DNA from: Eopsaltria australis
Lineage: Eukaryota > Chordata > Aves > Passeriformes > Petroicidae
Length of the DNA stretch: 64,000 bases
NCBI GenBank assembly: GCA_034509425.1
Contig: JAVTVJ010000297.1
Coordinates: 962,501 to 1,026,500 of the forward strand
Direction of reading: 5' to 3'
Below, one piece after another: positions 34,293 to 46,919 of the stretch. Numbering within the stretch: position 1 is the stretch's first letter; the number at the start of each line of letters is the position of its first letter. The notes below the pieces were generated by a model that was given only the letters and a program-made list of their open reading frames with translations, was not told where the DNA came from and did no database searches. A program made the translations under genes and the position numbers.

Positions 34293-35554
34293 GAAGAGGC
34301 AGAACATGTGACATTAATAACAACCCTCTCTAGAAGCTCTTTAAGAGTTCGTGATATTTGAAAGAAAAGCACAACCCAGCAATTCCTGGATTTCAGTGTT
34401 TTTAAAACAGGACAAAGAAACAAAGTTCCTTGGTGTTACAGAGAAAACAAGGTAAGAGACACCAGTTCAGCTTTGAAGGTTGAATTAGGCTTTACCATTC
34501 TTAATTAATCTATTCAGTAATTTCACAGAGTCATAGACTCATCGAGCTCCACCAGGCCAGAAAGGGCTGTTGGAATCACTTAAGGCATAACATGAGCCAT
34601 AAGATTTTCCAGAATTGCTGGATTTGTTTGAATGGAATTTGAATTTAATTTAATTAAGTCAATATTTTAGGGGGAAAACTTAATCTCAGTTTCAAACCAA
34701 TGGGTTCACTCCTGTGAGGGAATAGTCCAGGGAAGAATTTTTCTTGAGCAAAGGACTAAGTAACTTGAATAGCAATGATATTGCCTTTGTCTCCTTGTGC
34801 TGTTTAAGTGGTGATTAGGTCTGAACTTGACTTTTAAGGCAAAAATGCACTTCCAGGGGTGACTCCCTGAGTGCGAAGAGCTTTCAGTACTGTAGGTCTG
34901 AGTAGATTAACAGACTGTCTATAAACTGAGGGAAGAAAATAAGAAGGGGAAGACAAAAAAGCCAAGGAGAGAGTAAAACTTGGAATTGGAAAAACAATTC
35001 CTGTTCCAGATGAAACATTTCATTATATATGATGGGTGTAAAGGCAGCTTGCCCGATGACTCTGTGTTTAACAAGGCATTGTGTGAAACATGGCATTGTT
35101 CCTTACAGGAAATAAAGAACAAGAAATCCCCTGATTTCTTCCATACTCCTGTTGAAAGTGGGATGAAGTTGTGATGGGGAAATAATCACTCCAAAGCACA
35201 GCAACCTTGAGGTATTTCCTTTTGGGGCTGCACAGCTTTATCTAAAAATGAGGCTGCTCGGGCTGGAAGGATGTTCTGACTCCCACAAGTTGAGCCTGGG
35301 TTTATTTTTATTTTTTTTTATTGCAAGTTTTTATTAAATATCTTTAGTGTACTGACATAATTCAAACCTTTGCTGCAGGGAGGTTTTAACACCCCTCTGG
35401 GGAGAGCTTGGGCCAAAACCTGAGAGTGCTGAGTATCTGCTACCACATCCAAATTCACACTTCTCAATTTCTGTCCTTTTCTCCAGAAGTTTTATGCTTG
35501 AGCCTTCTCATTGTCATACTCCATTGCTAACTCAGCTGGACTGGATGCAGAAAA
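34293..35554. other. Non-coding unique sequence
   Basis: A possible very decayed CR1 tail lies at 34527-34575 (TCACAGAGTCATAGACTCAT) but lacks the following diagnostic words. An A/T-rich run is at 35308-35325. No gene is supported. Confidence 0.4.
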
Positions 35555-35630
35555 CAAAATCCCAGAATATTCTGAGTTGGAAGGGACCCAGAAGGATCAT
35601 CAAAATCTAACTCCTGAAAATCCTACAAGA
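35555..35630 (-). mobile_element. CR1 LINE 3'-tail fragment
   Basis: ATCCCAGAATATTCTGAGTT, then 'ggaagggacccagaaggatcatcaaaatctaactcctg', is the reverse complement of the CR1 tail. Similarity fades after about 35630. Confidence 0.9.
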
Positions 35631-35745
35631 CCCGTGCACCAATGGAGGAGTCTTGGACTTGGCTGAGCAAACAGACAAAGAGAGGCTGTCCTAAACTTTG
35701 GGCTCTTGGGTTGAGGGTGGTCAATGCCACAAACTGAGCAGTGTC

Positions 35746-35800
35746 CTGAATGTCTCATATCTGAATATCTCATACCCTGAATATCTCATACCCTGAGTCC
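35746..35800. repeat. 16-18 bp tandem repeat, three copies
   Basis: TGAATATCTCATACCC occurs twice in full, preceded by the variant TGAATGTCTCATATC and followed by a partial TGAGTCC copy. Confidence 0.9.
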
Positions 35801-36854
35801 TGAATTCTGCTGCTAGGTGTGAGGAAACACCTCATTGACAAGTTTGAAGAATATATCCCCTAAAATGATGTTCTTGTAGAAATTCCTTGTTTGGGGTTTG
35901 TTCAGTTAAAACTTGAGCAGTCTCTGAATAATTGTCCCTTTCTCAGCTGGGCTTGGTCTCCACCTGCTCCTGAGATGCACTTTCAGGCAGTAGATCAGGG
36001 CAGGAGCACTGGTGGCAAAGAACTGATGGCCATTTTCACTTCATTTTTCCTCCCTTTTTCTTTCCCTGTTACTGAAATCCAGCTCACTTTACCTTACTTT
36101 ATTTTTTTTTCCTTTTCTTTCTTAATCACTGACAAGATTTTTCTACATTTTCGGTCCAGTTGGTCCAAAGTTTGGTGTCTGTACTTAGTTGTTGTGCTTT
36201 CCTTGTGCTGCCTGCACAGCACAGAGCATTTGGGAAAGCCAAGTTTGCTGAAGAGGGAGCCTGAAACAGCTGCCAGGGCTGACAACTGAAAGGCGCAACT
36301 GGGGACAAAGCAGAGCAGACGGAGCGATGTGGGAACATTAACACTTGGGAGGGACTCTCTTCCCCCCTCCCCTCTTTCTGAAGAAGGGAAAGACGCTGGG
36401 TCTTTGTCCAGAGAAGCACTTAAGGGTTTGCTTGACCTTAAAACATGAGAAAAGATTCTTTCTTCATCCATTCCTATGGTTTTCTGTTATTTAGATGTGC
36501 ATTTAACGGAGCAAACGTTCATCTCTTTGATCCTGTACTTGAGGAAGATGAGCTGTGTTTTTCACTGCCTGAAAATAGGAAAATCTGTTTGTTATGTCAC
36601 AGCTGTGCCAGCAGATTTCCAGGAAACCCAACACGGTGCTCAGTGTTGTATTTGTGTTTAGTGTTTGTGTTTAGTATTCGGGAGGTTGCACCACCCCTTG
36701 GTTAGCAGGGAAAGTTATCACACGGAAAAAGTGTGCAGAGATTGTTCTGATCTCATCCTGCACCGGGCTGAGAAAGGAGAAGGATTGAAGTGTCTTAACC
36801 ACAAAGCTTGGCAGCGATTGTGGAGAGCAAAAATGAAAATAGTTTAAGAGAACA
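35801..36854. other. Non-coding unique sequence
   Basis: No gene is supported. A T/C-rich patch lies at 36050-36125. Bases 36460-36850 carry open plus frames without family signals. Confidence 0.4.
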
Positions 36855-37300
36855 GCACAGGCAATAACTCACTTGGGGGGTCGGCAGAGGACCAGAAGAA
36901 GTGGCCAGACTGACATTGCTTGGTTTTATTAACTCATCCATAATTAGCCCATAGCTTAGATACAATTTAGCTTGTGCCATATGGGCTAATATAGTGCTGA
37001 AAGTTACCCCCCATGCAGGTGACAGTCTGTCACACTGAAGGAAGATTAGCATAAAACAAACAACAATGCACCCTTAATGACAGTGGCACCATTTGCCACG
37101 CCATACTTGAGGATGGGGAAGCACGGCCATTATAACCCAATCTTCAAGATTTTATTAAGTAGAAATAAAAGCAGTGTGCACACAGACTCCCCCTCACAGC
37201 CCAGGGAATCTTTCCTTCAGCTCGCAGGCAGACCCGTTGTGTATTCGGGTTTTTTTTTAAAAGATATTTAATTTTTAGGTTTTTTTTTAAATGGTAAAAA
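36855..37300. promoter_or_regulatory. CNE-like block
   Basis: Unique sequence with CCATAATTAGCCCATAG (TAATTA at 36941-36946), GGGCTAATATAGTGC near 36983, GCAGGTGACAGTCTGTCACA (an E-box CAGGTG plus a TGACAG/CTGTCA dyad, a MEIS/TGIF-type half-site pair) near 37016, and CAACAATGCACCC near 37061. Motif packing of this type fits a developmental enhancer. T-runs end the block near 37250. Confidence 0.42.
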
Positions 37301-37559
37301 TACCTAATGTGGGTATTAATTCACAGCTTTGCTGGTGTTCCTTGGAAGAGTGTGTAGAATGAGCTGCTCTAAGTGAGACGTGTTGGGCAAATGCATCCTG
37401 ATGGTTTGTGCCTTGATAAAAATGGAACAGAGTCGTTCTTAAACTGAAATAAAAATGAGAAAACTCCACTCAATGTGCTCATCACCTCGATCAGAACTTT
37501 TTAGGGTAAATACAAATCTAACAATGGTGTAACTGTGCAGGCAGCACGTGTTTGTGAGG
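37301..37559. other. Non-coding spacer
   Basis: AT-rich sequence with nothing recognised. Confidence 0.4.
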
Positions 37560-38500
37560 AGAATTCATCCTGCAAAGAAAGTGAGCCACTGTCCTTAGTG
37601 ATTCCCCTTTATTGAACAGGAATTGCTCCATTAAAACGATCCCCACGCGTTGCTGATCCATCCTGCATTTATGGTAATTTGCCTACGTATTGCCAATATT
37701 TTCCTTTTTAAATCAAGGAGGAAATTTGGTGCCAGAGCCTTTCCCAAACTGTGCAGAGCTCCTGACACAAAGCAGCAGAAGCCATTAGCATTCTCAGTTA
37801 AGGCTGATCAGTCGTGCTGTTGAACCATTTCTTCCCTTCCTCCCAACATATTTGCTTTCCTGTGTTTCCCAGATAAAAGGGAAGCTCCCCCTCCACTAAG
37901 TTTTCCGGACTTTTCTTTTGAAAGGCAGCCTGCTCATTTTAAATATTTTAAATGAAGTGAGTTTTGCTATGCAGACAGGAGCTGGCTTTTTTTTTTTTCC
38001 CTCCCAGCTCTCATCGGCTATTTATGTGACTCCATGGTTTTCAAATGGTATAATGCTGGAGGATGCCAAATGTCCTGCCATTTAATAACCAGTAGCATAC
38101 AGAGCTCTTTTCAAAATGCCACCGCTCTGAGCATCTGTTGTTATTAAGTAAGATGATCAAATTTTGTGCAGGACTTCAATTTTGCTTTTCACATCACTTA
38201 TAGAGCAAGAATAATATGCAGTCTGTGTATAGAACTAATGTGTTGGGCTCATTGAGCCAGTTGCTGGGTTTTGTGTTCTGCTTTATTGCAGACTGTAAAA
38301 TAAACTTTGGCCTTTTTTTAATAAATGTTATAAAAATGCTCTGTGAATCAGGAGAGTGTCAGCAATTAAAGCCATTTAACATCATAATAATTAAAAATGC
38401 AGTACTCCGGCGTAGTCAGCGCTGGTTCACATAAAAAGCCACATTGTTGGTCCTTAATAATTACATTATTTGACAGACACTCTAAAGAAGAGGGAAAGGT
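37560..38500. promoter_or_regulatory. Large CNE-like block
   Basis: About 900 bases of unique sequence are interrupted only by a T-run at about 37988-38000. TAATTA cores lie at 38388-38393 and 38458-38463. Other notable words are GCTATTTATGTGACTCC near 38018, GTTGTTATTAAGTAAG near 38138 and GCAATTAAAGCCATTTAAC near 38362. The core 38010-38470 has the most constrained look. The function is inferred as enhancer-like. Confidence 0.42.
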
Positions 38501-39397
38501 GCACGTTGTTAGTGTCAGATGAGCAACTAATCCTTATTGTGCCTGGAAATTGCTGCAGCATCCTTTCCCCTCCCTGTTTCCAGCTAACAGATGTGCAGGA
38601 ATGTCCTCGGCTTTTCTCTCCAGCAGGATCTGACTGACAACAGCACCACCAGGGAACAGCTGGGCCGAGGCACATCACATCCTGCTGCTCGGGAGAGGAG
38701 CTGATGAGGCTGTGGAGTGCCTAATTGGGTAAGATGCCCCTCATTTCCCAACGATAAAATTCCGAGAGTGTAGAGCAGAGGAGAGCGGCCGGGCTGGGGA
38801 GAGCCGCGTGTTTGTCCCGCAGCACAACTGGACCTTTCAAACGAGCGAGGCTTTTACAGCTGTGGTTTGGGGCTGTGCCCGAGCTCAGCGCTGTGCTGGG
38901 CCAAATTTTTTGAGAAGAGATTTAGCTCAAGCATAATAACATTTAAATTGCACCCCTGCATCTCAGTTTCCTACGTCCGCAAAGGCAGAAGGGCAGCTGT
39001 CCCCATGGCGTTCATTTTTGTCATGGAAAAATGATGCAAAAGGATAAAAAAAGCACAGATTTACAGATTTAGGGTTTTTTTTCCATGAATATTGGAAGTG
39101 TGGGATTATTCCCTGGTTTAAGTGCATTGTAGGTGCTGTAGAACCAATGTCATCTTCAGGACAGATGGAGAAGTTTTGGTTGCAGTATTGTGGATCCTGA
39201 AGGGAATGGGGCCCAAAGAGGTCTTGGAGGAGAATCCTCTTTCTGACCTCTGGAAATTCTGGAAAACAGAGAGTAAAAATTGACTTTAAACATCCTGAGG
39301 AGACAATTTGCTTTCTCTGTTTTCCTGGGGTGCCCAAGAGCTGCCTCTGTTCCTCTGTCTGTCTCTGGAAATACCCCCAGGCTGTTGTACATGTTTG
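38501..39397. other. Non-coding unique sequence
   Basis: Includes a short CpG-containing patch at 38780-38850. No exon or transposon is recognised. Confidence 0.4.
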
Positions 39398-39520
39398 GGG
39401 TTTTGTGGGGTTTTTTTGTTTTGTTTTTTTTGTTGTTTGTTTTTTTTTTGTTTGTTTTTTTTTTTGTTTTTTTGGTTTTTTTGGGGGTTTGTTTTTTTTT
39501 TGTTTGTTTTGTTTTGTTTA
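39398..39520. repeat. T/G low-complexity tract
   Basis: About 120 bases contain almost only T and G on the plus strand (runs of T interrupted by G, GTT and GGGG). Open frames here read as Phe/Val/Leu/Cys runs and are artefacts. Confidence 0.93.
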
Positions 39521-39764
39521 CTCCAATTTCAAGCCTGTTGGGGCTGGGTTTTTAAGCTTTATTTATTTCAGGCACCCCAAGCTTGCACTGTAGCAACAGG
39601 GACTCAGAGAGTGAAAAGTCCTTTCTGAAACAAAACTGCTGAAAGAAATTTCCAACCAGATCTTTCAAGACCTTGTATCAAATACCAGTGATACTGGGAA
39701 TATTCTAGGGTAGAATGATGTAATTTGGAATGAAAATCTCACTTCTCTGATTTCTCTTTTAAAA
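39521..39764. other. Non-coding spacer
   Basis: Nothing recognised. Confidence 0.4.
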
Positions 39765-39870
39765 AACATGTAGATATGGTGCTTGGGGACATGGTTTAGG
39801 GGTGGTTTAATGGGTGGACTTGATGATCTTAGAGGTCTTTTCCTTAAAAAGTCTATGATTTTCTGATTTT
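39765..39870 (+). mobile_element. CR1 LINE 3'-end fragment
   Basis: TGTAGATATGGTGCTTGGGG, then 'acatggtttaggggtgg' and 'ggacttgatgatcttagaggtcttttcc', with a tail resembling 'tctatgattttctg', is the sense CR1 3' end. Confidence 0.92.
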
Positions 39871-41469
39871 TTTCCTTCACTTTGCATATTCTGAATTGAT
39901 TTTAATCACCTCTTGCAGGTAGTATTTGTTGGTTTCCAAGGAAACCCATGATGCAGCATCACAAGTTTGATGCTGGGGTACAGGAATAATGAAGGTTTGG
40001 GAAGTTCATGATACATTTTTTTAAATAATGTCAAAATTATTCTGAAGGCAAACAAATCAAAAAGTTCCTGAGGACATGGCAAGTTGTTTTTTACGTCTCC
40101 ACAGGTGTTGTCTACAGGACCTTTGGGAGATTTGTTCTTCCCAAGGTCTGGAGTGGTGGGATCAGCACATCCAGTGGCCAGCAGCAATGTGTCCAGTGAA
40201 GTTTTGGGGCTAAGGAGCAGTGACAAATCCCCAAAACCACTTACAAGTATTTCGAAAGCAGTGAAAGCACCTGAAAGGCCAGAGCCCCATGAAAACCTTT
40301 TACCTTAGACAAAACTTGCATGTGTGCCACTGTTTTATTTCAAATATTAACCCTAGATTTTAAACAGGTTATAATTTTGGAAGGAAATAGCCATAATTTC
40401 AGGACAAAAAGGGATTTGATTTGCAGTTCTGGAAATGAGTCTTGAGCACCTGAAGAGTCTTTAGGTGAAAGCATAAAAGAAGCTCATTATCTCCTGATTA
40501 ACCTGAATCAAGTAATGGAAACAGAATTCCATCTGCCACTGAAATCATAAATAATAAATACAATATTAAATCAATAAACTGAGTGCAACAATGAATTTTC
40601 GATCTTATGTTGTGATTAGAGCCAGCTCTTTCTTTGGGACATATTAAACCATATTCACAGCACATTCCATTTGGGTTTTTTAATAGGTGATCTGTTTCTT
40701 TTTCAGGAAGTTCACATGAAGTTTCTGAACCTCCACTTTGCCCCTTGGGGAGAAGCAGCCCGGAAATAAGGTGAAAGTGTTCTGAAAGAAATGAGGAAAT
40801 CTCAAAAGGAAAAAGAAAATATCGCACATTATAGAAAACCTGGTAAATAAAATATAACCAAGCAGCAGCATGGGAAGCGTTTAACCCACTGCACACCAGA
40901 TTTTCTGTGCTGCCAGCATATGGAATGAGGGATGAGGGATGTCAGGAGGATGGGTCTGAGTATCAGTGACATCAAATTCCATAGAAATGTCAATGATTAA
41001 CAATAGAAAAACAGAAAACACATTGCAACAGGGACAAGGACATGAAATCAGTGGTAGTTGAGGCCTTCATGGCAGTTGATCCTGTACAAGGATTAAGAAT
41101 AGTGTTTCAACAAGAAAAATAACACAAATTTTTGAAGGTTCAGTTTTGGAAACTGTGGCAGCTCAAGAGACTTCTCGTGTGCAATTCTGCATTTGTATGG
41201 CAAATGAAATTCCAGAACCTCCCTTGGTCTACAAGAAACCTGAAAGGGAACTTTATTTTATTGGTACAGACCCATTAATTTATGCTTTGGAACATCTGTA
41301 GGACCAGACCCAGAAGTTCCCTAGGAAATCTGCTCTGATGAGACCAAACTGCACCCTGCACCTTTTGAGTTTCTTCCAAGTTTGTTTAACAAAATCAGAG
41401 GTTTTTGTCTCAGATTTGAAAAATGACATTTCCACTCCAGTCCATGACCTCTGCCATGGGACATCAAGG
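39871..41469. other. Non-coding unique sequence
   Basis: No gene or transposon is recognised. AT-rich parts at 40310-40700 lack strong motif clusters. Confidence 0.42.
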
Positions 41470-41720
41470 AGGTGAGGAGCTCCTGTAAAGGTGAAGAACC
41501 TTAAAGCCCATCCAGTGCCATCCCCTGCCATGGGCAGGGACACCTTCCACTGTCCCAGGCTGCTCCAAGCCCTGTCCAGCCTGGCCTTGGATGGGCCCTT
41601 CCAAGGATGGGACAGCCACAACTTTTCCCTGCCTGGCTTGGCTCCATCATTCTGGTGTCCTCCTACTGCTCTTGCCAACAGGGAAACCCCAGAATCCTCC
41701 AGCTCTTTATCCCTTTCTGT
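41470..41720 (-). mobile_element. CR1 LINE 3' UTR fragment
   Basis: 'aaccttaaagcccatccagtgccatcccctgccatgggcagggacacc', then 'ccactgtcccaggctgctccaagccctgtccagcctggccttgg' and 'gggacagccacaacttt', is the reverse complement of the CR1 3' region. The tail repeat itself is missing. The right end is uncertain after about 41640. Confidence 0.88.
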
Positions 41721-41984
41721 AGCATGCACAAATCTCCTGGGTGTTCATGTTCACCATGAACTCCTGTACCGCTTATAAATTATTTTTTCTGCCCATTGTC
41801 AAGATTCGGAAATGATTTATTGGTGCAGTTTTTGCAGCAGGACTGAAGCCTCTGTGGCCTCTCCAGTTAAATTCCATACAGGCTGTCTTGGCCAGCTCAA
41901 AACCCACAGCTCTTGGCGTTTCTATCATGGCTGGGTTTTCATGAACTGCTTCAGTAAAGCTGATATTTTTTAATATAATTTTTC
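41721..41984. other. Spacer between two CR1 pieces
   Basis: Unique DNA with nothing recognised. Confidence 0.4.
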
Positions 41985-42228
41985 ACAGACTCATAGAATT
42001 CCCTGAGTTGGAAGGGAACCATCAGGATCATTGAGTCCAATCCCTGTCCCTGCACAGACACCCCAACAATCCCAACCTGTGCATCCCTGGCAGGGTTGTC
42101 CACACTCTCCCGGAGCCTCACGGCTGTGTCCATTCCCTGGGGAGCCTGGGCAGTGCCCAGCACCCTCTGGGGGAAGAATCTCTCCCTGATACCCAACCTA
42201 AAACTCCATACAGAAATACTAAAATTAA
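41985..42228 (-). mobile_element. CR1 LINE 3'-end fragment
   Basis: TCACAGACTCATAGAATTCC, then 'ctgagttggaagggaaccatcaggatcattgagtcc' and 'ggggagcctgggcagtgcccagcaccctctgggggaagaatctctccctgatacccaacctaaa', is the reverse complement of CR1. It resembles the subfamily seen in the 33.6-34.3 kb duplication. Confidence 0.93.
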
Positions 42229-42609
42229 TCATGAATAATTACACTTGTACATCAGAATTTCTGCCACTCCTTCATTGCAAAGCTGCAGAAGGAACAGGAT
42301 GAGCATTTTCTTGGTTCACCATGGAAATGGATCTTCTGCCTTTACAAAGGGATTTTGGCTGCTTTTTGGGCCTCTCTTGCTTGCAAGCACTTCCCTCCAA
42401 ATCACTTCTGTAACCAGCACTGGTTCCTGCTCTTCCTTCCACACCAGGAACGAATCCTTCAGCTCCCATTCCCCTTCTCCCACAGCCAGTTTCAGAAGTA
42501 CTGACAGGCTGACTGAATTTAGAGGACACGAAAAATCTTGACATTCAACTTGTCAACATTTCTGTCGCTGAGCCTGTGTTCCCATGACTTATTTTTTAAT
42601 GCAAATCAG
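42229..42609. other. Non-coding unique sequence
   Basis: Nothing recognised. Confidence 0.4.
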
Positions 42610-43016
42610 AAGATGATTAGCTGTTTTCTCTCTTCATTGTGTTTATTTTTGCTTGTTCTTTGGGCTGTTTTTCATGCCTCATCTTGGCTGAATTCTCTCC
42701 CATTTTTCTCCCTTCCTGTGCGTTTCTGCTCTTGCTCTGTTCTCTGCCCTTTGTTCTCAGTCGCTGTTTCCCCCCCTTTTCCCTTTTGTGCCTCTCTTGC
42801 ATATTTTGTGGTGCTCTATCATCTCTGTTCTTTGTCTTTACTTTTCTTTGTCTTTTCATTTTGCCTATCTTTGTTCTGTGTCCTCTTTGGTGTCTCCCTG
42901 TTCTTTGTCTTCTCTTTTTCCTTGTTCTTCCTTTTCCTCTGTCTGTCTCTTTTTATGATTCCCTTTTATCTTCGTTGTGTTCTGAGTAGGTTTGTCTTGA
43001 TCTTTGTCTTTGTAGA
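42610..43016. repeat. 400 bp pyrimidine-rich degenerate tract (TTCTTTGTC-like)
   Basis: Plus-strand sequence is dominated by T and C, with recurring words TTCTTTGTCTT, CTTTTCTTTGTC and TCTGTCTCTTT. It is probably a decayed tandem array with a 10-14 bp unit. The open plus frame across it (42538-43194, 218 codons) encodes mostly Phe, Leu, Ser and Cys and is a composition artefact. Confidence 0.75.
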
Positions 43017-44201
43017 GAACGTGCTCAAACGAAGACAAAACACGCCATTCAAACAGAAATTGCTTATTAATTATAACATGGACACACTGCTGAAACCCAA
43101 GCCTCCCACAAAGCCAGCAAAGCAACTCACAGGAATTTTCAGGCCATCCTTTATTTCTCTGGGCATCTGGGCTCACACAGGGCCCCGTGGTTGAACACCC
43201 AGCACCTGAGCCCCATCTTATCTCACTCATCTCTCTCTGAATCTCAGTCCATAAATCCACCCTAAACTTTATCACTGACCCATGAAGACTTGGGTGCAAA
43301 ATAGCCAAAGTGAGGTATCTGGCTATGCAGCAGCTATGAGTAAAAATGTGTATTTTGGTCTCCAGTTTGGAAGCCACACGATCTCCGTGTCCCAAGTGTT
43401 CCCCTTCCTCCTGTGGTGAGGGGTATAATTTACTGCAGATGTCTCTGACCTACATCATCAGCTCCAAGTTATCAGTTGCTGCTAGAAGGAATGGTTTAAT
43501 TTACTAACCAGCTCTGCTGGGAATGGGTATCTGCTGCAGCCATGTGAAAGGCAGGATTTTGTGGTGCCCTTGGTGCACAGTCCTGAGTTATTGTTGTCAA
43601 TTCTTTTATATTTGAAAAACAAAACATCTTAAAAATGTGGAAACAGGAAAATCACAGGCAGAGGTATTTTGGTAAAGGAAGTTCTTTTTGGTCCTGAAAT
43701 AAATCTTTCTGTGATCTCCTTGAGCTTTGAAAAGATTAGTATGATCTCAAAGTTAAAGCTCAAAAAGGAAAAGTTCACACAGAAAAAAAGTTTAGCTTTT
43801 TGTTCATTTTCCCACCCATTTTTCCCCTCTAATAATTCATGGAAATCTCTCCTCATGTGCGATATTTGATTAATCCTCATTAAAGCCTTGGCTGAAAAGC
43901 AAACCCCAGATCTTGGAGTTTGCCCTGTTGCTGCTTTCACCTTATTTATTTTTCCCTCCTTCATTTCCTTGTCCTCAGGAGGGCCCTGAGAGCCAGGTCA
44001 GGCTGTCAAATGAATGGATGAATTTGGGGAAGATCCCCAGGGAAGAGGGGCTGGCTGCTCTGAGGACCCTGCTGCAGCCTGTGCTGGGTCACCATTTCCC
44101 AGGGATTCAAGGGACCTTTCCAGCCCTGCCTGCCTTTCCAGGCTGCTCCTCTCTCCCCGTACCTTTGCTGTTAAATTGTCACTCTCCTGGCCGGGCTGTG
44201 G
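43017..44201. other. Non-coding unique sequence
   Basis: No transposon is recognised. A 233-codon minus open frame (43998-44699) lies in the GC-rich part and shows no domain. Confidence 0.4.
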
Positions 44202-44212
44202 TATATAAATAG
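44202..44212 (+). promoter_or_regulatory. TATA-box-like word
   Basis: TATATAAATAG follows a GC-rich stretch (GGCCGGGCTGTGG), as in some core promoters. No initiator or exon downstream can be supported, so this may be chance. Confidence 0.12.
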
Positions 44213-45269
44213 AAATCTCATATCTTCTACCTGCTGTGCTCTGGGGAAGCCCCAGCACACCCAGCACATCACAGAGCTCTGCAAACCGGCTGTAGGACCC
44301 GGCCACAATATTGCAACAAATAACCTGGCTCTGATGTGAATTGTGCTGGAACTGGGAAATGCTGCAGGTTCCCCAGAGGCTGCAAATTGAGCCAAGCCCA
44401 GGTTGGGCTCTTTGTGCTGCTTCCTCCTCCTCCTCGCTGTCCCCACCAGCATCCCTCGCTGTGGTGCTGGATGCAGGAGTGGGATGGGGTCTCTTCCCAC
44501 CTCTTCCCGTTGTGGTTTGGGCTGTGGGAATCTGGAGGTTGTCCCATGCCAGAGCCATCAGTGTGTGACAGCACCCGTCCCCTACAAGCTGAAGGGATGC
44601 TCCCCTGCTGGTCCTGGCATGTGCATTCCTGAGGAAGCACAGGTGATCTCCCATTCTGCATAAATATGCAGGGATTACAGGTTTCCCAGGCTTAGACATT
44701 TTTTGTCTTAATAATGTTGATTTAAATTTTACTTAAATATTAATAAAGTGATTTAAGACCAGGCCGTTTAGGCCAAATGTACATTAAAATTCCCCTTCAA
44801 TTTTCCCTCTTTTTAAATCCTCCTCCTTCAATTTATTCCCTGAGGGAGGGTTTGGGTCCTGAACTCATTGTGAGATCTTCAAACACATAATAAGAATTAA
44901 TCACCATTAGTCCTCTATTTTAACAGCTGCTTCCTACCCCCCTGAACCAGTACAGCTGCAAACTTCCCTCCCTCTGCTGACACCGTAATCCCATTACAGC
45001 TGCAAACTTCCACTCAGAGAAAAAAACCCACAGGTTAAGCTGATTCTGAAAAAACTGACATTTCTTAATTGCTCAGGTTTGGGTGGGAAGTGGGTGATGC
45101 AGCTCCTGGCTGGTGGGAGCTGGAGGAGAATTGTCCTTCCCAAGCACGAAGCCACTGTGCTGGCATCACTTGATGTCACCATGGGAGGTGCAAACCCCAC
45201 CTCAACACAAACCCCATCATTTGCATCCACCACTCTTTGCACCTTCATATTCCTAGGAAAACCAGTATG
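44213..45269. other. Non-coding unique sequence
   Basis: A GC-rich part to about 44690 is followed by an AT-rich part. An octamer ATTTGCAT stands alone at 45219-45226. No gene or repeat is recognised. Confidence 0.4.
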
Positions 45270-45665
<396 letters not shown>

Positions 45666-46919
45666 TTTATATTTTTTTTAAATGCTGTGATTTCTGTAGC
45701 CCCATCTGCTGTTCAGTTTCAGAAGTAGCCAGAGGAAGATTTGGTGAAACGCGCGTTTTTCTGCGGAAAATTGGTGAGAGGTGACACTTGACCTGTGGAT
45801 TTGCCTGGGGATCATAAGGAAGGGCTTCATCTCTTCCAGAATTTGTGGGAAGAAGTTGAAGGAGTGGATTGGAAGTTCCCACTTTCATTCATCCATGACT
45901 GAGGATGTATTGTGGAGAAGGAGAAGGAAGAGAAGGAGGAGTAGAGGTCAGTGTTGGTGGTTGCTCTTTCTGGAGTAACCATGGAGGCCCTGCTAACACA
46001 GCTATTTCCTTATCCCAGTAAGTGGGATAATGGCTCCAAGGGAAATGGGGTGGGATGCTCCATGAGAAGATCGGTCATTTCAAGGCCCACACCTCTTCAG
46101 GGTACAGAGTAGCGTCATTTTAGAGGTATGAAAGTTCACTGGGACATTTTCCTTCCATTTTCCCCCTGAGCTTCCTACGAGATGTGTGTTACACACAGGC
46201 TTTGTCTGCTTGCAGAGGTGGAAGGGTTGATTTGGCCTGAGGAGAGTTGGAAGATGCTCCAACTCTACCACAGTCTTGTAACGTAAGCCAGACCATATGC
46301 CTGGACCTTATAAATAAACAAAATCATAAATTACTGTGTTACATAAATTAAAATTCATGTGTAGAAAGCTGCAGCATTGAAAAAAAGTCCCCAGACTACA
46401 AAAATGTCTATTTTATCTGTTGTGGTTTATTGTTTAGACCATACCTAGAATGTTCCAGGGGCTTGGACACGGAGTCTCTTCCAGAACTTTTGCTCCGTGG
46501 CGATGTGGAAGGTGACTCTTCAGTAAGTAACACCAAATGATTTCAGACTTGTATAAATAATACACATGTTCTGTCTGCTGTGATGGAGTGATGAATAGCA
46601 TTGGGAGTGATTGATTTGCCGACACGTGGCGGTGGCTGGAACAGTCTGTACTGTCCTTGGATCCCTCACACTGGTCCTACCTCTCCCATTGCTTTGTTTC
46701 CCCATGGGAGGGGGGTTCTCCAGCCCTGTGTGAATGCCAGGTCTTGGCTTGGCTATTGATGGGGACACACAGATTGAGCCCAAAACCACCGCGGTGTCCT
46801 CTGCCTGTACCTGCCTCACATATCCAGACTTTGTCCCCCCAAAATGTAGCTTCTGTACAAGCCCTTCTGCTGCAGCTCAATCCTCTGCTTAAAAGGTTCC
46901 CTCTTTTTTCCATTTTTTT
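45666..46919. other. Non-coding unique sequence
   Basis: A GGAGAAGGA purine patch lies at about 45912-45945. No exon or transposon is recognised. Confidence 0.42.

Noticed and set aside
34527..34575. Possible further CR1 tail (TCACAGAGTCATAGACTCAT)
   Set aside because: Lacks the GGTTGGAAGGGACC-type body that follows in the accepted copies; left as uncertain.
42538..43194. 218-codon plus-strand open frame
   Set aside because: Mostly Phe, Leu, Ser and Cys from a pyrimidine-rich tract; the opposite strand is open as well.
43998..44699. 233-codon minus-strand open frame in GC-rich DNA
   Set aside because: GC-rich DNA lacks stops. Other frames in the same stretch are open too, and no family signal is visible.
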